NCBI RefSeq assembly: GCF_016808335.1
Contig: NC_053153.1
Location: 16,627,033-16,691,032, forward strand
DNA length: 64,000 nucleotides
Direction: 5' to 3'
Source: Panicum virgatum
Lineage: Eukaryota > Streptophyta > Magnoliopsida > Poales > Poaceae
Shown: positions 10,573 to 23,400 of the stretch, in pieces
How the letters are laid out: each line of letters opens with the position of its first letter
Position numbering within the stretch: the stretch's first letter is position 1
Notes under the pieces: model-generated
Seen by the model: the letters and a program-made list of their open reading frames with translations, nothing else
The model's database searches: none
What the model was told of the DNA's origin: nothing
Translations under genes and position numbers: made by a program

Positions 10573-11475
10573 ATGGCGACTTGTTCCCAGGTCTTTTGGG
10601 ATGAGGAGGGAAATGCTCATACCGACTGTCTGTACTGGGAGAGTTTTCCAAGGATTCTTTGGGATTCACTTCGTATCTTCCACTACCCAGATCCACCCCA
10701 GTACACGGGACGTCAGTTTTCGGAGGATGGAATTAAGAAGAACAGAGTTAAAATGACCATTCCTCAGCACCCCACTTTAGAGTGGCCACCGATTGAGATT
10801 GAGGTGATTGGGTACCATCTTGTGGATGCGTTTGAGAAAGCAGCTCTCAACGCTATCACCACTTTTTGTGAGCACCATCCCGAGGAGGTAGCAGCATATC
10901 CTATTGGTTTGTTCCCAGCAGTCAGTGCTGGAAATGCAGAGTGGCTGTTCAGGGTCACACACTTTGGGCACTTGATTGGAGATGTAGCGGATGAGACTAT
11001 CGAGGCAGTAGTCAGATATATGAATGCTCAGTCGCACTACCAGATACTCCAGCAGCGACACATGGACCAGGTGATAGACTTGGCCCAGAATTTTCAGCGA
11101 GGCCTTCGTTTGAGGGATACTCAGATTCAGGGACTTCAGGATGCCGTAGCTGGGAGGGATCTGGCCATTTCACAGTTTGAGCATCAGGCTATGGAGCATG
11201 GTGCTGAGATAGAGCAGCGCAACATAGTTATTGGTTTTCTTCAGGCGCAGGTGAATGAGCTGCAAGCAGATTGGGCTGATGTTTTAGCACATGTTGGTAT
11301 GCTCCAGGAGCAACTAGATGCCCCAGCTGAGCCTGCAGCAGCAGATGAGGACCCCGAGGAGATTGAGGGAGTTTCTGATCTAGATTCAGAGCACGCACTT
11401 GCTGAGCCTAACCCTCAGCCGGATGACTTTTCTTCCGGCAGTGCCTCTTCTGTGGGCAACCTCGACGACTTCTAG
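10573..11475 (+). CDS. Extra ORF upstream of gag in the inner element, coiled-coil protein of 300 aa
   Basis: The start is the ATG at 10,573, which follows ttgattcag directly. An in-frame extension reaches 10,519 but lacks this context. Residues 1-150 are globular, rich in Trp, His and Pro (VFWDEEG, YWESFPRILWDSL). Residues about 170-270 are heptad-rich with many Gln, Leu and Ala and should form a coiled coil (LRLRDTQIQGLQDAVAGRD). The C-terminal 40 residues are acidic and Ser-rich. No retroviral enzyme motif is present. It lies in sense orientation between primer site and gag. Extra ORFs of this kind are known in some plant LTR families, but their role is unsettled. The outer relative lacks the whole module. 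The frame is open without stops, so it may be under selection. An RNA-binding, gag-like or chromatin role is speculative. Confidence 0.75.
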   Translation: MATCSQVFWDEEGNAHTDCLYWESFPRILWDSLRIFHYPDPPQYTGRQFSEDGIKKNRVKMTIPQHPTLEWPPIEIEVIGYHLVDAFEKAALNAITTFCEHHPEEVAAYPIGLFPAVSAGNAEWLFRVTHFGHLIGDVADETIEAVVRYMNAQSHYQILQQRHMDQVIDLAQNFQRGLRLRDTQIQGLQDAVAGRDLAISQFEHQAMEHGAEIEQRNIVIGFLQAQVNELQADWADVLAHVGMLQEQLDAPAEPAAADEDPEEIEGVSDLDSEHALAEPNPQPDDFSSGSASSVGNLDDF

Positions 11476-13137
11476 GCGCCTTAGACTAGTCCTAGAAAGT
11501 TCGTGTTTTATCTTGTTGTAGCTTGCACGTAGGAAAGAAATGTTGTAAGATAGCCCTAGGGAGGAGTACCACTTGTTGTATTATATGTGGTAAGGGTGAG
11601 TGATGTTAGGTTGTAAGAAAAATACTGCTTTGGATGTAATATAAGTAGCGTCTACCAGTTTGGAAATCATAATCTTCTTATTTAGCAAATCTCTTCATTT
11701 GTGTATTTTCACGCCGTTTGATGAATACTAAAGATGTTGCAAATTTTGTGGCATATGTGCTCATCAAATGTTAGCATGTTGAATCTGTGAGACTAAATTT
11801 TAGTCCAACCCCTTCTATGATCTTTGTTGTTTAGCAACATAGCACATAGCGATGAAGAGCGAATTGATAGATTATTTTCTTTATCCTTTGCTCTCAGCAT
11901 TGAGTCTCTATACAATGGAGCATGAAGCTATCTAACAGCTAACCAGTTTTGATTTTTGTGGGTTGCACAGTTATGTGCTGTGCATATTGTGCTACGCCGC
12001 ATCTAGTTAAATTTTGCTGATTTTGTTTTATCCTATGTATGATCATTGCACGTACCATTGATTTTGGAAGCGAGAAATATGTATCTAATGGATGTCTTCC
12101 ATGATTACAGATGGTTGGTCATACACGCGGAACGCCTGATGGCTTTGGTTGTGAAACTGGCAGTGGATCTCAGCAACCACCGCCACCCCCATCAAATCTG
12201 GCCGAGTTAATGGCCATGCAAACAGAGTTGCTTCGCCAGCTAGTCCAAGGGCAACAAAATCAGCCACGCCAACAGTATGGAGATGGGAGGCACAACCAGC
12301 GGGTTACCAGGAATTCTTTGGTACCCAACCTCCACTTTTCAGCAAAGCTGATGACCCATTGGATGCCGATGCTTGGCTTCGAACAATCAATTCCAAGTTT
12401 GCTTTGTTAGCGGTACCATGTATTGATGCGAACAAGGCCCCCTTTGCCGCCCAACAGCTTCGCGGTCCTGCACGTATATGGTGGGATAATTATTGTGAAA
12501 TGCAGCCTGCTGAACATATCATATCTTGGGAGGAATTCAGAACTGCATTCAGATCACATCATATTCCGGATGGACTAATTGAAAGAAAGTTGAATGAATT
12601 CTTGGCTCTAGATCAGGGAACCCGCACTGTTCTTCAATATGCACAGACCTTCAATCATCTGTGCCAGTATGCGGGCCATCATGCTGATACTGATGCCAAG
12701 AAACGTGATCGTTTCCGTCGTGGCCTCAATACTAAGCTCAAGGAACGTTTAAACTTGGTTCAGCCCAATACCTATAATGAGCTGGTTAATATGGCCATTA
12801 CACAGGAAGATCGTGCTGAGAAAAAGCGGAAGGCACCAACGGGACCCTCGAGTGCCCAGCCACCGAGGTATCGCCTGGTGCAAAATACTCCACCAAGGCC
12901 TCCACAAAGAAATGCCCCAGTGGGTAGATTTGTCTTTAGGCCGCCTCAGCAACAAGGAGGATTCAGACCTCCAGTGCCTCAGCAACAGCAACAGCAGCAA
13001 TTTAGCCCAAGGCCGAATGCCCCACAATTCAATAGTGGGAATAGTAATAATCGATGTTTCAACTGCGGCAGTGCTTCTCATTTTGCCAAGAATTGTCCAC
13101 AACCCAGAAGGAATAATCCAGGGCAAAACTCTAATCA

Positions 13138-13138
13138 G

Positions 13139-13176
<38 letters not shown>

Positions 13177-13177
13177 A
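13138..13177 (+). repeat. (AAC)n microsatellite inside gag
   Basis: A run of AAC triplets encoding about 13 Asn between the zinc knuckle and a Lys/Gly-rich segment. It is in frame, so length changes leave the polyprotein open. Confidence 0.95.
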
Positions 13178-16100
13178 GGCAAGGGCAAGAGGCAAATGGT
13201 GCAAGTCCGACAAGGGCGAGTAAACTTCACTACTCTTGCAGACCTTCCAGCGGGAGCACCAGTTATGACGGGTACTTTCTCTATCTACAATAAACCCGCA
13301 GTCATATTATTTGATTCTGGTGCAACGCATAGTTTTATAAGTGCCAAATTTGGAGCAAGATTAGGATTGGATTTTTGTCATACTAAGGGATCTTTTATGA
13401 TAACAACCCCTGGTGGGAAGATAGCTTCCAATCAAATCACTAGATGTGTGCCAATTAAGCTGGGTAGCAAATTGATAAAGACAGACTTGATCTTGCTGAA
13501 TTTAGAAGGCATGGATGTTATTCTAGGCGTGAATTGGATGACTACACATAAAGTACTATTAGATATCTCTTCCCGAGCTATCGAGATAGATTCACCACAT
13601 CAAGGAGCCACCATACTCTATCTACCACAACGAGAGTACATTAACTCTTGTGCTTATGCCGCAAAAGAAATTAAACTTGAAGATATCCCTATTGTGTGGG
13701 AGTATGCGGATGTATTTCCAGATGATTTACCTGGAATGCCTCCTGATAGAGACATCGAGTTTGTTATCGAACTTCAACCCGGTACCGCCCCTATTTCTAA
13801 GAGGTCGTACCGAATGCCTCCAAATGAATTAGCAGAATTGAAAGTCCAACTCCAAGACCTTCTTAACAAAGGTTTTATACGTCCAAGTTCTTCACCCTGG
13901 GGATGTCCGGCCCTGTTTGTGAAGAAGAAAGACAATAGTTTGAGGCTATGTGTTGATTATCGACCACTCAATGCGGTCACTATTAAAAACAAGTATCCTC
14001 TTCCCCGCATTGATATTCTGTTTGATCAGTTAGCTGGAGCTAAGGTTTTCTCTAAGATTGATCTTCGTTCTGGCTACCATCAAATAAAGATCAAGCCTTG
14101 TGATATTCCAAAGACTGCTTTCTCTACCAGATATGGACTATATGAATATTTGGTTATGTCTTTTGGTCTTACCAATGCCCCAGCATATTTTATGTACTTG
14201 ATGAATTCAGTCTTCATGCCGGAGCTGGATAAATTCGTCGTGGTTTTCAATGACGATATCTTGATCTACTCCAAGAATGAAGAAGATCATGCTGAACATT
14301 TGCGTATCGTTCTTCAACGATTACGAGATCATCATCTTTATGCCAAATTCTCCAAGTGTGAATTTTGGTTGGACAGTGTGAAATTCTTAGGTCACACTAT
14401 CTCCAGTGATGGTATATCTGTTGATCCAACTAAAGTACAAGAAGTGATGGATTGGGAATCTCCTATTTCAGTTCATCAAATTCGCAGTTTTCTTGGTTTA
14501 GCTGGATATTATCGTCGATTCATTACTGATTTCTCCAGAATAGCCAAGCCTATGACGGAGTTATTGAAGAAGGGAGTGAAGTTTGTTTGGAATGATAAGT
14601 GTGAAGAAGCTTTCCAAACTCTCAAAGCAAGATTAACTACCGCTCCAGTATTGTCTACACCGGACAGTACCAAACCTTTTGATGTCTATTGTGATGCTTC
14701 GGGTACAGGACTTGGTTGTGTGCTTATGCAGGACAACCGGGTTATTGCTTATGCATCAAGAGCTCTCCGGAATCATGAGAAGAATTATCCAACCCATGAT
14801 CTGGAGTTAGCAGCTGTCATTCACGCTCTTAAGATTTGGAGACATCATCTTATGGGAACTCACTGTAATATTTACACTGACCATAAGAGCCTCAAATATA
14901 TCTTCACTCAAACTGATCTCAACATGAGGCAGAGACGCTGGCTAGAGTTGATAAAGGATTATGATCTAGAAGTGCACTATCATCCAGGAAAGGCTAATGT
15001 GGTTGCGGATGCACTCAGCCGCAAGTCACAATGCCATTGTCTATCTGTAGAACCATTCAATGAAACTCTATGCCAGGAAATGATGAAGTTAAACCTAGAA
15101 ATGGTACCTCAAGGAAGTTTGAACCATATATCCCTTGAGCCTACACTTCATGATAGCATCATCATGGGGCAATTACATGATGAGGGTATCAAGGTCATCA
15201 AGGAAAAGTTATCACAAGGTGAAGCAAAGTATAAATGTTTCCGAGTGGATCATAGAGGAGTTTTATGGTTTGAATCTCGACTAGTTGTACCCAAGAATCA
15301 TGAGCTTAGAAAACAAATCCTTGATGAAGCACATCTATCGAAGTTTTCGATTCATCCCGGTGGTACCAAGATGTACCATGATCTCAAACAAAATTTCTGG
15401 TGGACTAGAATGAAAAGAGAGATCGCCAGATATGTTTCTGAATGTGATGTTTGTCAAAGAGTTAAAGCTAGTCACTTGAAAGTAGCTGGTACTCTCCAAC
15501 CTTTACCCATTCCATCCTGGAAATGGGAGGACATCAGTATGGATTTTATCGTTGGTTTACCCACTACTCCTCATAAGCATGATTCTGTTTGGGTAATCGT
15601 TGATAGACTCACCAAGACCGCTCATTTTATTCCAGTACACACCACTTATTCTGCCAAGAAGTACGCAGAGATTTATCTCGATCAGATTGTTCGTTTACAT
15701 GGAATTCCAAAGACGATTATTTCTGATCGTGGGCCTCAGTTTATAGCACGTTTCTGGGAGCAAATGCAAGAATCCCTTGGAACAAAACTGATTCGTAGTT
15801 CAGCTTATCATCCACAAACAGATGGGCAAACTGAACGAATCAATCAAATCCTTGAAGACATGTTGAGGGCATGTGTTATTCAATATGGCAAGAATTGGGT
15901 TAAGTGCTTAGCACTGGCAGAGTTTTCATACAATAACAGTTTTCAATCCAGCTTACAAATGGCACCATTTGAAGCATTATACGGTCGAAGGTGTCGAACT
16001 CCTTTGAATTGGTCACAAGCTGGGGAACGCAAAATTTTTGGGCCAGATTTAGTCTCTGAGGCAGAGGAGCAAGTCAGAGTTATCCAGGTTAATCTTAAAG

Positions 16101-16637
16101 CAGCCCAATCAAGACAGAAAAGTTATGCAGACAAAAGAAGAGATCCTTTGCAATTCGAGGTAGGGGACTTTGTATATTTGCGAGTATCTCCTACTAAAGG
16201 TGTTCAACGCTTTGGCTTAAAAGGGAAATTAGCACCCCGATACATCGGACCATTTGGAATTATCGAAACTTGTGGACCCGTTGCCTACCGACTCCGTCTT
16301 TCATCTCAATTGGCCGCCGTTCATGATGTCTTCCATGTCTCACAACTTCGGAAGTGCACCAGGGTACCTACTGAAATCCTTGAACCACAAGATATCGAAA
16401 TTGAATCCGATCTATCTTATACGGAGTATCCAATCAAGATTCTGGACACAAAAGAAAGAAGTACTAGAAGGGAGAAAGTTAAAATGTACAAAATCCAGTG
16501 GAATCAGCATACTGTAGAAGAAGCTACTTGGGAAACTGAAAATTTTCTCCAAAGAAACTTTCCCGACTTTCTTAGAACCAATCCAGGTACCAAATCTTTG
16601 CACCCTTTTTCTTCCTGTAATCTCGGGACGAGATTCC

Positions 16638-16653
16638 TTTTAGGGGGAAAGGC
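16638..16653 (+). other. Polypurine tract, inner element
   Basis: The run ttttagggggaaaggc precedes the 3' LTR start. The pol frame reads straight through it. Confidence 0.88.
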
Positions 16654-19600
16654 TGTAACACCCCGGGTGTTTGCACAGTAATTTAATTAGGTGTCTGCAC
16701 AGTAATTGTGTTTGTTGATATGCATCTTGTGCTCGAAATACTTAAAAAGGACTTTTTTTGTAATTATGAAAGGTTATACGTGTAATTATGATTTTATGCA
16801 AGGTCCTTTATATAGTTATTTGTGTTTATAGCTTTTATGGAGGGTGTTTGTGCAAAATTTCAGTGCATTTAATGCATGGTAGTCATTTTTGCTTGTAAGT
16901 CTACATTTGAAGTGATTTTGCATTGAAAAAGACAAATTTCCTAGAATTCAAAATCCCTTCAATGTTTTTAATTTTAGCTCTTGAATCTTTGGTCAAATAA
17001 TTTTTTGCACAACATCAAAGTTGTAGATCTTGGAAAATTGAACAACTTTCATGTTGGGCACTTTTCCATTTGAGCTTTAGTTTAAAAGTTATTGCTTGTT
17101 TACAGAGAGGTCCCTGGAACTTTTGGAAATTGCAAAATCGCCCTTATCCCCTTCTTCCCCTCCCTGCTCTGCTTCTCGTCGCCGGCCACCGACAGCGCCG
17201 CCCGCCGACGCCTTCCCGGCTTTCCCGGCCATTACTCCGCCGTGCGCTGGCGCCCACGCGTCGCGGACGACCTCCTCCCCCTCCTGTTGCTTCGCGCTGG
17301 AGCCTCCCGGCCGAGCCACGCGCCCCCGCCGCACCCAGAACCTCCCCAACAGCCGCCACCGCGACGTCGCCGTGGAGCGCCCCCTGCAGAGCCCGCCGTC
17401 CCCTTCTAGCGAGCGCCCGGGCCCTACAAATACCCCAGAAACCAATTCCTACCGCCCTTTTTCGCTCTCCCGCTCCCACACCGCAGAACACCGTCGCCGC
17501 CCCGCTGGAACGCCGGCGAGCTCACCCCGCCGCGGAGCCGCCGCCACAAGCCCGCTCCACCCCAATAGCCCCCACCTTTAGTCGCGCCTCGACCTCGCGC
17601 AGCTCCCAGGCCGCTTCCCATCGCCCGAACCTCGCCGGAACTACCTCGCCGTCGCTTGCCTCCGCCGCCAGGCCGCCCTGCTCCGTCGAGCCGCCGCCTC
17701 CGAGCCCCTCCCCGCAACCCTAGATCACCTAGAGGTGCGCCGTGGACCTGTGCAGCTCACACACCTCTCTACCCTCGCCGCCGGTGAGCCCCTCGCCGGG
17801 AAATCGCCGGTCAACCGCCGCCCCCTCTCTCTGACCCGGCCCAGGGACCTCGGGGTGGAAGAAACAAAACTTCAGGGTGTTATTTGAATAGACCTAGACT
17901 CATGTGAATACTGCACTAAGGACTTGTTTGTAATAGTTTGCTGTGATCTTTGAAATTCAATATCAATTCATAGAAAATTCGTAACATAGCAAATCTTGAT
18001 GTTTTGGAATCCTCTTGAAGAGATCTATGCAGTAGAACCATAATATGTTAGGCTTTAGTTGCAAGTTTTTGCTGTATAATTGGTTTTGTATCTCTAGGTA
18101 AATAAATACTAGATGTTTAGTCTTTTTCTTATCTAATGCTTGAAAGCTGGTCTTGCTCTGAAATTTTTGTGGTAGTTTACTCATGTTACACTAGCTTTGC
18201 TATAAAAATTTCATGATCAGTTGTCTTGTGTAGCTTTTTCTTTGATTTAAACTTTGTTTAGTACACTTTATTTATGATAAATAGTTTCTGTTCTTGTTAA
18301 ATCCTGAAAATATTCCTGAATGTTCATCTGGAATATCTTAACTTGTCCAGGAAGTTTGAGCATCAGTTAATTGCTAGATCAGGAGCTAAAAATAAGTCTT
18401 TCTAATCTGATGTCTGTTTTGTTTATTTTCTCAGAATTATTTATGTGTAGGACAAATCATGAAAAATTCACAATAGCTAGATCCTCACTGTGTAGATCTC
18501 CTGTTAAATTTTGAGCTTCTACTTTGCTATGTTTCAGTCTGTATAATTCAAGCTTGTGCTAGGTGTTGCCTGCATGAATGATTTGTTGTGATTAAATGAC
18601 TACATGTCTTGGCATGATTTTTACAGGGTAGCTGAGTATGTTCATGTTCTGTTTAGTGTAATTTTGGTATAATTTATTTCTATTTGTACTTTGAGTTGTT
18701 GATTTATTTGTAAACCGTGACTTAATTGTATAGGAAATCACCCCCACTTGTTTATGAAGTTAGTCAACTTCATTTGTGCTGTTGATCATGATGCCTTGTG
18801 TAGCTAAAATTGGTATTTAACTACTTTATAAACGATTGCCCATGTTTGTTTATAATGTTGTTCTTGCATTACATATAGACACGACTGCCTTATCGGACGG
18901 GACGTACGAGCTGATCCCGGAATCTGACGGAGGTGATCTCGAAGCTCAAGTAAACACTGCGGAACTAACTGAAGCCCCGAACCAAAGTTCGGAAGAGCCT
19001 AGCGCTGAAATAGTTAGCAATTACCGAGAAGGCAAGCCCCGGACATAACCTATATTTCAAATTATTATCATTTACTGTTATTACTTACTTGCGCATTTAC
19101 AGTTCTTAGGATTTGAATTGAAACCCTAGATGCATGATCCTAGGAACCTATGTACTGAACACTAGACCTGAGTTCGACTATCTGCTAAGCTTATAGGACC
19201 GGTAAAAGTCGAGTGATTGCCTGTCACTCGCGAGCTTTGTAGGAATTGCCTGTTTACTTTTTGTTATCAATATAAGGACGACGGACGGGGTTGTGTTCGA
19301 TATCATGATCTCATGTGAGACCCCGTCTGTGTTGATGAATTTACTAAGGTCGCGGTGTGTGGTAGTGCTGGTTAAGTTTTTGAAAGTACTAGTCACATGC
19401 CGTAAATATGGTACGCGGCAAGCCTAGTAGCCGATTGGACCGGGGAGTGGATATACCTCCCACTCTCTCAGTAGGGATAGGTTTTATTATATGTTGCGCA
19501 ACACTACGACTTCTAGGGACAAGGTTCGGCCTTGGAGCCCTGTAGTCGGGGAGAGTGGCACTATCCACAAGCCGGAAAGAAAGGTCAACGGTTGTTTGGG

Positions 19601-20475
19601 AATGACCCGACGGTATTCCAGACGTGTGTGCTAGGTTACCCTTGCAAGGTTGAATTTCGATTCAGAATCGTCCGCCTCTCACGATGAAATGAGACTGCTT
19701 GATCTCTTTGCCACACAGAGTAATAAGAGCAACAATATTCTTATTAATCTTGATGTTTGCTTAGAAGTTCCACCATGATTGGATAGTAGATGCTTACATA
19801 GAATGGTTAATCAACTAGAATCTTGAAGCTAAAACTTGAAAGTAAGGACCTACTCTTTATTGCTTTTCAGCAAAGGAAAACCAGAGCCTTACAAAGCCTT
19901 GCATAGTCTAGCTAAGGTGGGCTACTTATATCCGTTGTCGGTTAAGTCTTGCTGAGTATTAGAATACTCAGCCTTGCTGTTGAAAACCCTTTTTCAGGTA
20001 TGACTTTTGAGGATCAGATCGCTAGCTTGACCTATCCTTGCACATTGCCTCCTGGCTGGTCCGTAGAATGGGATACGTCTTCGGCCGGCAATGACTGTGA
20101 CGAGTAATACCATGCTTGGGCTAGCTTGGTATGCTTTTGCGACGTGTTGTAGTCATCGTGTCTCATCTTCCGCTGTTTAGACTCTGAACTTATAATCATA
20201 ACTTGTATAACTGTTTTATTTAAGTTGGCCTTGTATTAATATTTTTAACTGGTTTGTAATCATTACTATGCCTGTGTTGTAAAAATTGTGGTTGTAATAT
20301 CTCTGGACTCGCCTTCGTGCGGGGTATGCTTGTTCGATCCGAGAATCGGTGGTTGTATCAGGACGTTACCCGACAGACCAAGAATTGTTCCGTTTGAAGT
20401 GCGTTTAAGCTAATGTTGCCTTTATGGTGATGGTTTACGCACTTGAGCCGGGATAATTTAGGCGGTTCTGCCACA
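16654..20475 (+). repeat. Inner element 3' LTR (3,822 bp)
   Basis: It matches 5,422-9,244 along its length with scattered substitutions and at least one single-base indel in the GC-rich zone. It carries its own copies of the two exon-like segments (18,879-19,031; 19,998-20,107). It ends ttctgccaca, after which gcttccc and the second part of the outer LTR follow. Confidence 0.95.
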
Positions 20476-20482
20476 GCTTCCC
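20476..20482. repeat. Target-site duplication of inner element (gcttccc)
   Basis: The seven bases gcttccc flank the inner element on both sides (5,415-5,421 and here). Ty3/gypsy elements normally make 5-bp duplications. Reading ttccc as the true duplication would require LTR ends of cacagc, yet the outer LTR ends in caca followed by unrelated sequence. Two matching bases by chance is the simplest reading. Confidence 0.8.
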
Positions 20483-23400
20483 GGCCGCCTTTTTCCGTCG
20501 CGCTGTCGCCCACGCGTCGCGCGGAACCTCCTCCATCACTCTTTGGCTTCGCGCTGGCCCTCTCCAGCCCGTGCCACGCGCCCCCAGTGAGCCCGCCGGC
20601 CGCCACCGCGACGCCGCCGTGGACAGCCCCGGGCAGAGCCCCAGGACCCCTTCCAGTGCGCTCACGAGCACCTCAAAGACCCCAGCGACCTATTCCTCTC
20701 CTTCTTTTGCTCTCTCCTCGCTCCCACGCCACAGAACGCCGCCACCACTCCACCCCGTACTCCGGCAAGCTTGACGCCGCCGCGGAGCCGCCTCACCGCC
20801 GCTCCTCCGCCCGCTCTGACCCCCTAGCAAGCACCGCCTCGCCCCCGCGCAGTTCTCCGACCATATCCCCTCGCCCAACCATCACCAGAGAACCCTAGCC
20901 GCCGTCGAACTCCACCACCGACCCGCCTGCTCCGTCGAGCCGCCTCCTCCGACCCTCTCCCGATGCGCCAAGTACACCGGGAGGTCCGCGTTGGCCTGCT
21001 CGTCGTTTTCCCCAACCCCAACCTCGCCGCCGGCGACTTCCCTCGCTGGATTTGGCCGGCCATCCTCCCTCTGTTCTTTTCCCCACGGCCAGGGACTCCA
21101 TGTTAGAATTTGGAAAAGCCCAGGGGGCTGTCTGCGAAGCTCTAGACCCAGAGGAATAGTGCTCTAAGGACTTGTTTGTAATAGTTTGTTGTGATCTTTG
21201 AAATTCAATATCAATTCGTAGAAAATTCGTAAATTAGCAAATCTGGATGTTTTGGAATCCTCTTGAAGAGCTCTATGCAATAGAACCATAATATATTAGG
21301 CTTTAGTTGCAAGTTTTTGCTGTAGGTTTTGATTTGTGTTACTAGGTATATAAATACTTGTTCTTTAATCTTTTTCTTATCTGATGCTTGAAAGATTGTA
21401 TTGCTCTGAAATTTTTGTGGTAGTTGAATCATGTTACACTAGTTTTGCTATAAAAATTTCATGATCAGTTCTTTGTTATAGCTATTTATTTGATTTAATC
21501 CTTGTTTAGTAGACTTTAATTATGATAAATAGTTTCTGTTCTTAGTAATTCATGAATTTATTTCTGCATGTTCTTATGGAGTAGCTTAGCTTGTCCAAGA
21601 AGTTTGAGCCTTAGTTCATGACTAGAACAGGAGCAAAAATTGAATCTTGCTAAACTGATGTCTGTTTTGTTTATTTTCTCAGAATTAATCCCGTATAGAT
21701 AAAATCATGGAAAATTCACAGTAGATAAAACATCCCTGCGTAGATCTCCTGTTAAATTTTGAGATTCTGTTTGGCTCTAGTTTAATCTGTATAATTCAAG
21801 CTTGTACTAGGTGTTGCCTGCATAAATGATTTATTGTGACTAAATGGTTACATGTTTTGGCATGATTTTTGCAGGATAGCTTACTCTGTTCATTTTCTGT
21901 TTAGGGTAATTTTCTCTACTTTTATTACTGATCATATTCTGAGTGGTGGATTTATTAGCAAACCATGACTTGCTTGTTATAAGAAACCACCCCCACTTGT
22001 TGATGAAGTTAGTCAACTTCATTTGTGCTGTTGATCATGATGCCTTGTGTAGATAGATTTGTTATGTAGCTACTCTATAAACGATTGCCCATGTGTGTTT
22101 ATAGTTCTGTTCTTGCATTACATGTAGACACGACTGCCTTATCGGACGGGACGTACGAGCTGATCCCGAAGTCTGACGGAGGTGATCTCGAAGCTCAAAT
22201 AAACACTGCTGAACTAACTGAAGCCCCGGACCAAAGTTCGGAAGAGCCTAGAGCTGAAATAGTTAGCAACTACCGAGAAGGCAAGCCCCGGACATAACCT
22301 ATATTTCAAACTATTATCATTTACTGTTATTATTTGTTTATGCATTTACAGTTCTTAGGAGTTGAATTGAAACCCTAGATGCATGATCCTAGGAACCCAT
22401 GTACTGAACACTAGACCTGAGTTCGACTACTTGCTAAGCTTATAGGATCGGTAAAAGTCGAGTGATTGCCTGTCACTCGCGAGCTTTATAGGAATTGCTT
22501 GTTTACTTTCTGTTGTCAATATAAGGACGACGGACGGGGTTGTGTTCGATATCATAACCTTATGTGAGACCCCGTCTGTGTTGATGAACTTGCTAAGGTC
22601 GCGGTGTGTGGTAGCGGTGGTTAAGTTTTTGAAAGTACTAGCCACATGCCGTAAATATGGTACGCGGCAAGCCTAGTAGCCGATTGGACCGGGGAGTGGA
22701 TATACCTGACACTCTCTCTTAGAGATAGGTTTTATTTTTATGTTGTGCAACACTACGACTTCGAGGGACAAGGGTGGACCGGGCACGGGTGGACCTTGGA
22801 GCCCTGTAGTCGGGGAGAGTGTTCCTATCCACAAGCCGGAAAGAAAGGTCAACGGTTGTTTGGAAACGACCCGACGGTGTTCCAAACGTGTGTGTTAGGT
22901 TTGCCTTGCAAGATTGAATTTCGATTCAGAATCGTCCGCCTCTCACGATGAAATGAGACTGCTTGATCCCTTTGCCACACAGAGTAATAAGAGCAACAAT
23001 ATTATTTATCAATCTTGATGTTTGCTTAGTTTTCTACCATGATTGGATAGTAGTTGCTTACATAGAATGGGTAATCAACTAGAATCTTGAAAGCTAAAAC
23101 TTGAAAGTAAGGACATACTCTTTATTGCTTTTCAGCAAAAAGGAAAACCAGAGCCTCACAAAACCTGCATAGTCTAGCTAAAGTGGGTTAAATATACCCA
23201 TTGGCTGTTAAGTCTTGCTGAGTATTAGAATACTCAGTCTTGCTGTTGAAAACCTTTTCAGGTATGAGTTTTGAGGAGCAAATCGCTAGCCTGACCAACC
23301 CTTGCTCGTTGCCTCCTGGCTGGTCCGTAGAGTGGGATTCGTCTTCGGCCGGCAATGACCATGACGAGTGATACCTTGCTTGGGCTAGCTTGGTATACTT

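Larger units (their letters stand above)
12111..16681 (+). pseudogene. Gag-pol of inner Tekay-type element, frameshifted in N-terminal gag
   Basis: Gag begins at the ATG 12,111, just after gattacag. The frame changes between about 12,285 and 12,300, then stays open to 16,681. Downstream come the gag domain (WWDNY about 12,480; FRSHHIP about 12,550), a CCHC knuckle ([14 protein letters not shown] about 13,055), a poly-Asn tract from an AAC repeat (13,138-13,177), protease ([10 protein letters not shown] about 13,310), RT (VDYRPLNAV 13,951; catalytic FNDD about 14,246-14,257), RNase H (YCDASG about 14,690), integrase zinc finger (about 15,330-15,480) and DDE core (DFIVGLP about 15,541; SDRGPQF about 15,725; Glu in [10 protein letters not shown] about 15,830), a GPF-type tail and a chromodomain ([17 protein letters not shown]; about 16,430-16,575). 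The RT motif has Asn where Ile or Val is usual before the catalytic DD. The stop lies about 26 bases inside the 3' LTR. One polyprotein is expected in this clade, so the frameshift should block it. Confidence 0.93.
5422..20475 (+). mobile_element. Inner Ty3/gypsy retrotransposon, Tekay/Del chromovirus type
   Basis: A 15-kb element with two near-identical LTRs (5,422-9,244 and 16,654-20,475), a tRNA-Met primer site, an upstream extra ORF, gag-pol and a polypurine tract. The order protease, reverse transcriptase, RNase H, integrase followed by a chromodomain places it among the chromoviruses. The LTR length and the [16 protein letters not shown] integrase tail fit the Tekay/Del clade. By eye I counted roughly 25 differences between the 3.8-kb LTRs, so the insertion is fairly young. 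It sits inside the 3' LTR of a relative in the same orientation, flanked by gcttccc. Confidence 0.95.

Noticed and set aside
12749..13223. Frames on either strand overlapping gag
   Set aside because: Shadows of the gag-pol frame; poly-Val and poly-Thr runs come from the AAC repeat.
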